Source of the DNA: Gillisia sp. Hel1_33_143
GTDB lineage: Bacteria; Bacteroidota; Bacteroidia; Flavobacteriales; Flavobacteriaceae
NCBI RefSeq assembly: GCF_900104765.1
Contig: NZ_LT629737.1
Coordinates: forward strand, 806,001-870,000
Direction of reading: 5' to 3'
DNA length: 64,000 nucleotides
Under the pieces are notes generated by a model. That model made no database searches and was not told where the DNA came from. It saw only the letters and a list, made by a program, of their open reading frames with translations. Position numbers and translations under genes: made by a program. Below, in pieces: positions 9,050-16,654 of the stretch. The stretch's first letter is position 1. Each line of letters opens with the position of its first letter.

Positions 9050-9277
9050 ATGAAGCTAACTGTTGCTCATTTAAAACGCGGCCAGATAGGGATTATAAAA
9101 TCTTTCTCTGTAGACGAAGTTCCTTTAAAGTTATTGGAAATGGGATGTTTACCTGGCAATAATGTAGAATTGCTTCAAACCGCACCATTTAGCGATCCAA
9201 TTTATTTAAACATTAATGGATCTCATGTGGCAATTAGAAAAGAAACAGCACTTCAAATAGAAATCGAAATAATATAA
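9050..9277 (+). CDS. feoA: Ferrous iron transport protein A
   Basis: Small cytosolic SH3-like protein (75 residues from the ATG at 9050) that supports FeoB. Family features include GQIGIIKSF near the start, LLEMGCLPGNNVELL in the middle and the C-terminal VAIRKETALQIEI. The open frame reaches back to a TTG at 9026, but the promoter box at 9016-9023 makes that start impossible. It is followed 4 bases later by feoB. Confidence 0.92.
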   Translation: MKLTVAHLKRGQIGIIKSFSVDEVPLKLLEMGCLPGNNVELLQTAPFSDPIYLNINGSHVAIRKETALQIEIEII

Positions 9278-9281
9278 TACT

Positions 9282-11381
9282 ATGGGGAAACAAATTAATG
9301 TTGCGTTAATTGGTAACCCAAATACCGGTAAAACCTCTGTCTTTAATCAACTTACCGGCCTAAACCAACAAGTTGGAAATTATCCAGGTATTACAGTAGA
9401 GAAAAAAGAAGGTATCTGCAAATTACCTCGTGGTTTAAAAGCCCACATTATAGATCTCCCCGGAACTTATAGCCTTAATGCATCTTCCTTAGATGAAAAT
9501 GTAGTTATAGAACTTCTTTTGAATAAGAACGATAAAGATTTTCCCGATGTAGCGGTTGTGGTGAGTGATGTAGAAAATTTAAAAAGAAATTTACTTCTTT
9601 TTACTCAGATCAAAGATCTTGAAATCCCTACCATATTAGTGATAAATATGGCAGATAGAATGCAGCGAAAAGGGATCGAGCTAGACGTTGCCATTCTTGA
9701 AGAAAGATTGAATACCAAAATTGCGCTAGTTAGCGCTAGAAAAAGAACAGGAATTGAGGAGCTTAAAGAACTGATCTTAAATTATAGACAGATCTCTACA
9801 GAGCCATGTTTACACGCCTCTGTTATGGATCCGGAATATTTTGGAAGATTAAGAAAAGCCTTTCCAAATCAATCCCTTTATAAATTATGGCTGGTAATTA
9901 CTCAGGATGTAAATTTTGGGAATGTAAACAGACACTCTCTAACCTCAGATAGCAGTTTTCATACTAAGAGTAATAGTGATCTTAAAAGGCTTCAGCAAAA
10001 AGAAACAATCTTACGCTATCAATTTATTAATGGGTTGCTAAAAGAAGCCATGACGGTAGATCTTAGTACCGCTACAGATCTAAGAATAAGGATTGACAGA
10101 TTGCTTACACATAGAGTTTGGGGGTATGTGATCTTCACCATTATAATGCTGGTTATTTTTCAAGCTATTTATGATTGGTCTAGCTACCCGATGGATTTCA
10201 TAGATACTACTTTTGCCCAATTAGGCGAATGGTCTAGAAATGCATTACCTGCAGGATCATTAACCAATTTAATTGTAGAAGGGATCATTCCCGGTTTAGG
10301 AGGTATTGTGATCTTCATTCCGCAAATTGCCTTTCTTTTCTTCTTTATTTCAATATTGGAAGAAAGCGGATATATGAGTAGGGTAGTATTTCTAATGGAC
10401 CGTATTATGAGAAGGTTTGGCTTGAGCGGAAAAAGTGTAGTACCATTAGTCTCCGGTACTGCCTGTGCTATTCCCGCTGTTATGGCCACAAGGAATATCG
10501 AAAATTGGAAAGAACGACTTATTACTATTTTGGTAGTACCTTTTACTACTTGTTCTGCAAGGTTACCGGTATATTTAATTATTATAGCGCTTGTAATTCC
10601 CGATGAATCTTACTTTGGACTAAATTTACAGGGTCTAACCTTAATGCTATTATACCTATTGGGCTTTGGAACAGCCATAGGGGCCGCGTGGATCTTAAAT
10701 AAGATCTTAAAGATCAAATCTAAGAGTTATTTTGTAATTGAGATGCCAAATTATAAAGTGCCATTATTTAAAAATGTTGCCATTAATGTAATTGAAAAGA
10801 CAAAATCTTTTGTGTTTGGCGCTGGTAAGATCATACTTGCAATTTCTATTATACTATGGGTTTTGGCTAGCTATGGTCCCGGCGATAATTTTAATAAAGC
10901 TGAAGAGATCGTAAAAAGTTCTTATGTAGAAACTCAAATTCCGGAACAGGAAATAGAACAGGAAATTGCTGCTTATAAACTGAAACATTCTTATATAGGT
11001 ATTATTGGGCGAGGTATAGAGCCAGCGGTAACTCCATTAGGGTATGACTGGAAAATAGGAATTGCTATTGTGAGCTCCTTTGCTGCTAGAGAAGTTTTTG
11101 TTGGTACATTAGCTACTATCTATAGTGTTGGAAGTGATCAGGAAGAGACCATTAAGAATAGAATGGCCGCAGAAGTAAATCCTATTTTAGGGGGACCTCT
11201 TTTTACCTTTGCCAGCGGAATAAGTTTGCTATTATTCTATGCTTTCGCTATGCAATGTATGAGTACTTTGGCTATTGTTAAAAGAGAAACCAATACATGG
11301 AAATGGCCTATGCTTCAGTTAGTAATTATGAGCGCATTTGCTTATATAGTAGCTTTAATAGCTTTCCAGGTGCTAAAATAA
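9282..11381 (+). CDS. feoB: Ferrous iron transporter B
   Basis: Inner-membrane Fe(II) uptake protein of 699 residues. The N-terminal G domain shows G1 GNPNTGKTS (11-19), G3 DLPGT (58-62), G4 NMAD (122-125) and G5 SARK (about 151). The C-terminal half is a polytopic membrane domain with the FeoB gate motifs (for example SGTACAIPAVMATR and TTCSARLPVY). Length is normal for the family. It is co-transcribed with feoA and with the small Cys-rich gene that follows. Regulation by the nearby DtxR/MntR-type regulator is plausible but not shown. Confidence 0.96.
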   Translation: MGKQINVALIGNPNTGKTSVFNQLTGLNQQVGNYPGITVEKKEGICKLPRGLKAHIIDLPGTYSLNASSLDENVVIELLLNKNDKDFPDVAVVVSDVENLKRNLLLFTQIKDLEIPTILVINMADRMQRKGIELDVAILEERLNTKIALVSARKRTGIEELKELILNYRQISTEPCLHASVMDPEYFGRLRKAFPNQSLYKLWLVITQDVNFGNVNRHSLTSDSSFHTKSNSDLKRLQQKETILRYQFINGLLKEAMTVDLSTATDLRIRIDRLLTHRVWGYVIFTIIMLVIFQAIYDWSSYPMDFIDTTFAQLGEWSRNALPAGSLTNLIVEGIIPGLGGIVIFIPQIAFLFFFISILEESGYMSRVVFLMDRIMRRFGLSGKSVVPLVSGTACAIPAVMATRNIENWKERLITILVVPFTTCSARLPVYLIIIALVIPDESYFGLNLQGLTLMLLYLLGFGTAIGAAWILNKILKIKSKSYFVIEMPNYKVPLFKNVAINVIEKTKSFVFGAGKIILAISIILWVLASYGPGDNFNKAEEIVKSSYVETQIPEQEIEQEIAAYKLKHSYIGIIGRGIEPAVTPLGYDWKIGIAIVSSFAAREVFVGTLATIYSVGSDQEETIKNRMAAEVNPILGGPLFTFASGISLLLFYAFAMQCMSTLAIVKRETNTWKWPMLQLVIMSAFAYIVALIAFQVLK

Positions 11382-11418
11382 ATTGTAAGAAACAGAAGTA
11401 TAATTCAACATAAAAACT

Positions 11419-11571
11419 ATGGAAATGATACAAGAAATATTAGTCTTTATAATTTTTATAATAGCTGCCGGGTATATAGTTACCAAATTTATATGGAAAC
11501 CTGCTTTTATGAAAAGCCAGTCAAAGTCTTCAGATAAGTCTTGTGGAAGTTCAGACTGTGGGTGTCATTAA
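11419..11571 (+). CDS. FeoB-associated Cys-rich membrane protein (50 residues)
   Basis: Short open frame starting at the ATG 37 bases after feoB. It encodes 50 residues: one hydrophobic helix (about 7-24), a Lys/Ser-rich linker and a Cys-rich tail SCGSSDCGCH. This is the arrangement of the FeoB-associated Cys-rich family, found beside feoB in several phyla. The cluster of three Cys plus a terminal His could bind Fe(II) or another metal, which is inference. Its stop codon abuts the stop of the convergent secreted-protein gene. Confidence 0.85.
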   Translation: MEMIQEILVFIIFIIAAGYIVTKFIWKPAFMKSQSKSSDKSCGSSDCGCH

Positions 11572-11985
11572 TCAATTCTCCCCTTCGTTTTCTGAGATTT
11601 TAAGGTTTAATCTATATTCATCTTTTGGTACTGAAACATTTATGGAAGGATAGGGATATAATTGAAATCCTGAAATAGCGTATTCTTTAGATCCTAAAAC
11701 AAGATTTAAAGCCAAGTCATTCCCATTTATTACCACTAACTGTTCTTCTTTAAAAATACCATTTTCGTAGATATCTACCAATACTCTGGCTTCACCTGCC
11801 CAAACACAAGTTACATTTCTTGGACAGCGAGAGTCTGAAAGCACTTCTTTAAAGCAAATAGAATTATTGTTAACTCCAAAAGTTTCCCCGGGGTTTAGCT
11901 GTATATTAAATACATTACTAACATTCTCTTGAGCAACACTCAATGTGGTGATTATCATCAATAAGCAAACAAATACATTCTTCAT
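11572..11985 (-). CDS. Secreted protein with conserved DSRCP-CVWAG motif
   Basis: Exported protein of 137 residues with a signal peptide (about 1-19). The core has C44, C54 and C60 in the stretch DSRCPRNVTCVWAGEA, a motif I recognise from small secreted or lipoprotein families in Bacteroidota whose function I do not know. It lies 51 bases after the ZIP transporter gene on the same strand, so it may be the last gene of the mntR-zip unit and related to metal handling. No promoter box stands out in the 51-base gap. Confidence 0.7.
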   Translation of the reverse strand: MKNVFVCLLMIITTLSVAQENVSNVFNIQLNPGETFGVNNNSICFKEVLSDSRCPRNVTCVWAGEARVLVDIYENGIFKEEQLVVINGNDLALNLVLGSKEYAISGFQLYPYPSINVSVPKDEYRLNLKISENEGEN

Positions 11986-12036
11986 AAAGCCTTGGTTTAT
12001 CTTAAAGACGATAGAATGCTAGCGTTGTTACAACAT

Positions 12037-12861
12037 CTATCCTAAAGCAACGTCAAGGCTCATCATTAATATAAAACCACCTATAAAACCTAGGGTAGCT
12101 ATATCTGTATATTTATCCTGTTGAGATTCTGGAATAACTTCTTCTACTACCACAAAGATCATAGCTCCGGCAGCAAATGCTAAAGCGTATGGAAGAATTG
12201 GTTGGAAAGTCATCACGGCCCACGCACCAAGAACAGCAGCCATAGGCTCTACAATAGCAGATAATTGCCCGTAATTAAAACTTTTCCATCTACTAAAACC
12301 TTGTCTTCTAAGCGGCACGGCCACTGCAAAACCTTCAGGAAAATTCTGAAGTCCGATACCTATAGCTAAAGCTACCGCCCCACCAATACTTGCACCTTCA
12401 AAACCAGCAGCAACACCACCAAATAGAACCCCAATAGCCAGACCTTCAGGAATATTGTGCAATGTGATTGCCAACGTTAAAAGGATAGATTTATGCCATG
12501 GAGTTTTAATACCTTCTTTATCTTCCATTTTAAAGTTAACATGTAAATGAGGCAATACCTTATCTAACGAAAATAAGAACATAGCTCCTGCACCAAAACC
12601 TATTACCGCTGGCATTACTTTGGTAAAACCTTCTCCAGGACTCATTTCTATTCCTGGCGCAAGCAAACTCCAAAAACTTGCTGCCACCATTACTCCCCCG
12701 GTAAAACCAAGCATTCCATCAAAGACTGCTCTATTAATGTTCTTGAAAAAGAAAACTAGACTAGCCCCTAGAGCTGTAACTCCCCATGTGAATAATGTTG
12801 CATACAATGCAGCTAAGATTGGGTCTATTCTTTCTAAATAAGCAATTATAGTATCCATCAT
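12037..12861 (-). CDS. ZIP family divalent metal transporter
   Basis: Polytopic inner-membrane protein of 274 residues of the ZIP (ZupT/GufA) family, which imports Zn(II), Fe(II) or Mn(II). The two metal-site helices are clear: HNIPEG (H135, N136, E139) and NFPEGF (N173, E176). A His/Asp-rich loop precedes helix 4. The gene begins 2 bases after the regulator gene stop, so the two are co-transcribed. Adjacent Met codons (MM) leave the start ambiguous by one residue. Metal specificity cannot be read from sequence. Confidence 0.9.
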   Translation of the reverse strand: MMDTIIAYLERIDPILAALYATLFTWGVTALGASLVFFFKNINRAVFDGMLGFTGGVMVAASFWSLLAPGIEMSPGEGFTKVMPAVIGFGAGAMFLFSLDKVLPHLHVNFKMEDKEGIKTPWHKSILLTLAITLHNIPEGLAIGVLFGGVAAGFEGASIGGAVALAIGIGLQNFPEGFAVAVPLRRQGFSRWKSFNYGQLSAIVEPMAAVLGAWAVMTFQPILPYALAFAAGAMIFVVVEEVIPESQQDKYTDIATLGFIGGFILMMSLDVALG

Positions 12862-12863
12862 AA

Positions 12864-13517
12864 TTAAGAAGTTTTAATATATAGATTACTTGAGATCACA
12901 TGAGAGATCTTTAGTTCATTTCCATTTAAATTAATAAGCATAGATTGGTCAAAAGACTCTTTCTCCAGAATCTCTATGAGCTGACCTAGAGCGATGCTGT
13001 TCTTGTCTAGATATTGTAAGAATTCTACGGAAGAATCTTTAACGCCAACACAAATTCCGGCTTCCCCTTTCTTTAAGTCTGCCAAAAGCATTTTATTAGA
13101 GATGGCAAAATTTCCCTCTGAATCTGGTATAGGATCGCCATGAGGATCCCTTTTTGGAAAATCTAGAAACTTATCTAGCTCTTTTATTAATTTATCCGAC
13201 TTTATATGCTCTAGCTGTTCTGCCACTTCATGAACTTCATCCCATGCAAAACCTAGTTTCTCTACTAGAAAAACTTCCCAAAGCCTATGTTTTCTAATAA
13301 CATTTACAGCTTTTGATCTTCCTAGTTCACTAAGCTTAACACCCTGATATTTCTTATAGTTCACCAGACTTTTTTCTGAAAGGCGTTTAACCATATCTGT
13401 TACAGAAGATGCCTTAGTGCTCATCTCTTCTGCTAAAGCATTAGTGCTCACTCCATTCTTATATGAATTCTCAAGATGGAATATCGCTTTTAAATAATTT
13501 TCCTCGGATAAGGTCAT
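12864..13517 (-). CDS. DtxR/MntR family metal-dependent transcriptional regulator
   Basis: Regulator of 217 residues with an N-terminal winged-helix domain (MTLSEENYLKAI, then the recognition region TKASSVTDMVKRLSE), a metal-binding and dimerisation domain with the His/Glu pattern RKHRLWEVFL, HEVAEQLEH and DPHGDPIP, and a C-terminal FeoA-like SH3 domain. The family represses metal uptake genes when loaded with Fe(II) or Mn(II). The open frame starts at a TTG (13535), but that codon overlaps the TATATTTG promoter box, so the ATG at 13517 is preferred. It heads the operon with the ZIP gene and faces the TonB receptor gene, with a palindrome between them. Confidence 0.92.
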   Translation of the reverse strand: MTLSEENYLKAIFHLENSYKNGVSTNALAEEMSTKASSVTDMVKRLSEKSLVNYKKYQGVKLSELGRSKAVNVIRKHRLWEVFLVEKLGFAWDEVHEVAEQLEHIKSDKLIKELDKFLDFPKRDPHGDPIPDSEGNFAISNKMLLADLKKGEAGICVGVKDSSVEFLQYLDKNSIALGQLIEILEKESFDQSMLINLNGNELKISHVISSNLYIKTS

Positions 13518-13532
13518 TTTTTCAATTTGCAA

Positions 13533-13540
13533 CAAATATA
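13533..13540 (-). promoter_or_regulatory. -7 promoter box of the MntR-type regulator
   Basis: TATATTTG on the minus strand lies 15 bases before the ATG at 13517. The predicted leader is only about 9 bases. Confidence 0.6.
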
Positions 13541-13563
13541 GTTTTTTTTAATGAAAACATATT

Positions 13564-13579
13564 TTTAGATTTGTCTAAA
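13564..13579. promoter_or_regulatory. Candidate DtxR/MntR operator palindrome
   Basis: TTTAGA-TTTG-TCTAAA is a perfect 6-4-6 inverted repeat in the 101-base region between the divergent regulator and TonB receptor genes. It lies upstream of the regulator promoter, and a further TTAGAC half-site lies nearby at about 13586. Its form resembles known DtxR-family boxes (TTTAGnnnnnnCTAAA style). Binding by the adjacent regulator is inference. Confidence 0.5.
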
Positions 13580-13618
13580 TTTTTTATTAGACTTACATAG
13601 TATTACAAATTAGATTAA

Positions 13619-15925
13619 ATGAAACAGTTCTATTATATTTTTATTCTGATTTCCACAATGGCCTTAGGACAAGATAATAAGGCTGTTATTTCTGGAGTCA
13701 TCAGTTCCGGGAAAACTCCTATTTCGTTTGCTACTGTTTACCTAAGTGATGGTAGTATTGGTTCAAGTGCAGATATAGATGGCAAATATTCTCTTATATT
13801 AACTCCAGGAACGTACAGAATTATTGCACAATCTCAGGGTTACTTATCTAAAACAACTACAGTAACCATAGATGAAGAAAATAACAAGGTTCTCAATTTT
13901 GATCTTGAAGAAGGAAATGAATCTCTAGATGAAATTGTAGTTACAGGAACTCGTACCAAAAAACGTAAAACAGATTCTCCTGTAATTGTAAACCTTATTT
14001 CAAGTGAAACTTTACAACAGGTAGTAGCAACAGATCTTTCTGAAGGCTTAAGATTTCAACCGGGTTTACGTGTAGAAATGAATTGTCAGACCTGTAATTA
14101 CAGCCAGATCAGAATGAATGGATTACAAGGTGGCTACTCTCAGATCTTAATTAATGGTCGCCCAATATTTAGTCCCCTCACCGGTTTGTACGGACTAGAA
14201 CAAATCCCGGTAAATATGATAGAACGTATAGAAGTGGTAAGAGGTGGAGTTTCTGCACTTTATGGCTCTAGTGCAATTGGAGGTACGGTAAATGTGATCA
14301 CCAAAATTCCAAAGCAAAATTCATACAGCCTCGATTATTCTTACCAAAATATAGATGGGGAAGCAAGTCAGAATTTAATAAATGGAAATGCAACGGTAGT
14401 GAGTGAGAACTATAGATCTGGTGCCAATTTTTTTGTGAATAGTCGCAGAAGAGATGCGTACGATGCTAATGATGATAATTTTTCAGAATTACCAAAGCTT
14501 AAAGATAATTCATTTGGGGTAAATGCATTTTACCTTCCTTCAGAAGATTCAAAATTAGAATTAAGCTTTAGTAGCTTGAACGAATATCGCTTCGGAGGCG
14601 AAATTGTAGATAAGCCGGCCTATTTAGCACAACAAAGTGAAGAACGAACACATAATGTCTTAATGGGAAGTCTAGATTATCAAATCAATTTTAATGATGA
14701 TAAAAGCTCTTTAATAATGTATTATGGAGGTCAACATACAGATAGAGATCATTATACGGGAATTATTCCTGATGATGAGGCAGAAAAGCAGGCCTTTTTT
14801 GCTGCTGCTCCATACGGAACTTCAGAGGTGACAACGCATCAAGGGGGCTCGCAATTCAATCAGAAAATAGAGAAATTCTTAGGAGGTAAAACGGTTTTAA
14901 CTGGAGGGGCAGAATTTATATATGATGCGGTAAATGACGAGATTAGAACTTATAATTATCTAATAGATCAAACTACAAGAAACTTAGGGATCTTCTTGCA
15001 AAACGACTGGGATTTAACTGAAGATCTGAATTTTCTTTCCGGCTTTAGAATAGACAAACATAATCTGGTAGATTATGCCATATTTAGCCCTCGTGCTTCC
15101 CTATTGTATAAATTTAAGGAAACTACACAATTTAGGTTAGGCTGGGGTACGGGATTTCGAGCACCACAAGCTTTTGATACAGACCTGCACATAGCCTTTG
15201 CTGGAGGCGGAATTTCACGAATATCCCTTGCAGAAGATCTAAAAGAAGAACGCTCCAATAGCTTTACGGGTTCTATAAATTACGATTATGCCACCGAGCA
15301 TTTTATTGGCGGATTTACGTTCGAAGGTTTTTACACGCATTTAAAAGACGCTTTTTATCAATTTCCTTTAGGCGAAGATGAATTTGGAAAACGTTTTGAA
15401 AAACGTAATGGTAACGGTGCGACGGTACAAGGAATTACTCTAGAACTCCGAGCCAATTATGATTATCTCTTAGAATTGGAAGCCGGATTTACACTGCAAA
15501 GTAGCAAGTTTGAGGAGCCTGTAGAAAACATTGAAGGACTATCCTCAAAGCGTGAATTTTTAAGAACACCAAATGATTATGGATATGCAACCCTTACCTA
15601 CTCGCCTACTAAAAAGCTAAATGTAAGTGCTAATATGGTGTACACAGGAAAAATGGATATTGCGCATTTTGGAGGACAAAACACCGGCCAACAGATAGAT
15701 AAATATTATAGAACACCCACTTTTACAGAATTAAGCATTCGTACCGCTTACCTTTTTGATCTTCCAAATATAAGTACCGGTTTGGAACTCTCGGGTGGAG
15801 TAAAAAATATAACCAATAGTTATCAGGATGATTTTGATTTAGGAAAAAACCGTGATAGTAATTATATATACGGCCCCGCGGCACCAAGAACTGTATTTGT
15901 AGGATTAAAAATTAAATCGTTATAA
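13619..15925 (+). CDS. TonB-dependent receptor with CxxC in the plug (metal uptake)
   Basis: Outer-membrane receptor of 768 residues: a signal peptide (about 1-17), a carboxypeptidase-regulatory-like domain (20-97), the TonB box region DEIVVTGTRT (104-113), a plug domain (about 115-230) and a 22-strand barrel ending in a hydrophobic C-terminal strand. The plug carries C156 and C159 (NCQTCN). Divergent orientation from the DtxR/MntR-type regulator and position in a metal-uptake cluster suggest import of a metal or metal chelate. A thioredoxin-like lipoprotein gene starts 2 bases after its stop. The ligand cannot be assigned from sequence. Confidence 0.9.
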   Translation: MKQFYYIFILISTMALGQDNKAVISGVISSGKTPISFATVYLSDGSIGSSADIDGKYSLILTPGTYRIIAQSQGYLSKTTTVTIDEENNKVLNFDLEEGNESLDEIVVTGTRTKKRKTDSPVIVNLISSETLQQVVATDLSEGLRFQPGLRVEMNCQTCNYSQIRMNGLQGGYSQILINGRPIFSPLTGLYGLEQIPVNMIERIEVVRGGVSALYGSSAIGGTVNVITKIPKQNSYSLDYSYQNIDGEASQNLINGNATVVSENYRSGANFFVNSRRRDAYDANDDNFSELPKLKDNSFGVNAFYLPSEDSKLELSFSSLNEYRFGGEIVDKPAYLAQQSEERTHNVLMGSLDYQINFNDDKSSLIMYYGGQHTDRDHYTGIIPDDEAEKQAFFAAAPYGTSEVTTHQGGSQFNQKIEKFLGGKTVLTGGAEFIYDAVNDEIRTYNYLIDQTTRNLGIFLQNDWDLTEDLNFLSGFRIDKHNLVDYAIFSPRASLLYKFKETTQFRLGWGTGFRAPQAFDTDLHIAFAGGGISRISLAEDLKEERSNSFTGSINYDYATEHFIGGFTFEGFYTHLKDAFYQFPLGEDEFGKRFEKRNGNGATVQGITLELRANYDYLLELEAGFTLQSSKFEEPVENIEGLSSKREFLRTPNDYGYATLTYSPTKKLNVSANMVYTGKMDIAHFGGQNTGQQIDKYYRTPTFTELSIRTAYLFDLPNISTGLELSGGVKNITNSYQDDFDLGKNRDSNYIYGPAAPRTVFVGLKIKSL

Positions 15926-15927
15926 AA

Positions 15928-16407
15928 GTGAGATCAATAGCTTTAATAATAGGTTACTCTCTAGTTATTTTATCTAGCTGCAATTCTTTTGCTCAGAATA
16001 AAGAAAATACACAATGGATAAGTTTTGAGCAGTTAGAAGATTCTTTAAAAGTTAAACCCAAAAAAGTTTTTATAGATTTTTATGCAGATTGGTGCATGCC
16101 ATGCATTAGAATGCAAAAGGAAGTGTTTACAAATCCAGCAATTGTATCTAAATTAAGTAAAGAATATTATGCCGTCCAGATGAATGTAGAAACCACAGAC
16201 ACTATTTTCTTCGGAAATCAGATGTTTGTGAACGAAAGAGCTAATAGAAGAAATCCAATACATCAAATTCCTCAACTTATGGCAAGGCAAAAGAACAAGC
16301 CTTTTTCTTTACCTGCAATTGTAATTATGGATGAAAAATTTGAAGCTACAGCGCGCTATTTTCAATATTTGAATACCCAACAACTTTTAAAGATCTTATC
16401 CAATTGA
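15928..16407 (+). CDS. Thioredoxin-fold lipoprotein
   Basis: Protein of 159 residues with a lipoprotein signal (lipobox LSSC, C18) and a thioredoxin-like domain containing the active site C56-MP-C59 (YADWCMPC). It starts with GTG two bases after the receptor stop, so the two genes are translationally close and co-transcribed. A periplasmic anchored thiol oxidoreductase next to a receptor with a CxxC plug motif suggests that it may act on the receptor or on metal-ligand thiols. This link is inference. The length is close to other DUF255/thioredoxin-like periplasmic proteins. Confidence 0.85.
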   Translation: MRSIALIIGYSLVILSSCNSFAQNKENTQWISFEQLEDSLKVKPKKVFIDFYADWCMPCIRMQKEVFTNPAIVSKLSKEYYAVQMNVETTDTIFFGNQMFVNERANRRNPIHQIPQLMARQKNKPFSLPAIVIMDEKFEATARYFQYLNTQQLLKILSN

Positions 16408-16654
16408 TCTGCTATTAGCTTCTAAATTTATAATGTAAAATAGGTGCATAAAAAATTTTATAAGAAGCCTTAAATGATGGTTAAATAAGCAATCAACAGT
16501 GAGTTATTTAAGTAATTTTGATCATTATTATAACACTTTTATTTGTCTCATCTTATAATAAAAAATGTATTTTTTTTACCATTGAAATTAGAAATAAATT
16601 CAAAACTAGTGATATTTAACTAGGATTTGCAAGGAATATAGTTATCGAATTACC
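16408..16654. other. 247-base AT-rich leader region before the Nramp gene
   Basis: No open frame, clear terminator or TAnnTTTG box is seen. A partial inverted motif, TTAGCTTCTAAA near 16415, contains a TCTAAA half-site like the one at mntR but lacks the matching arm at the right spacing. Confidence 0.3.

Noticed and set aside
16411-16426. MntR-like box before the Nramp gene
   Set aside because: Only one TCTAAA arm is present and the opposite arm is not at the required spacing.
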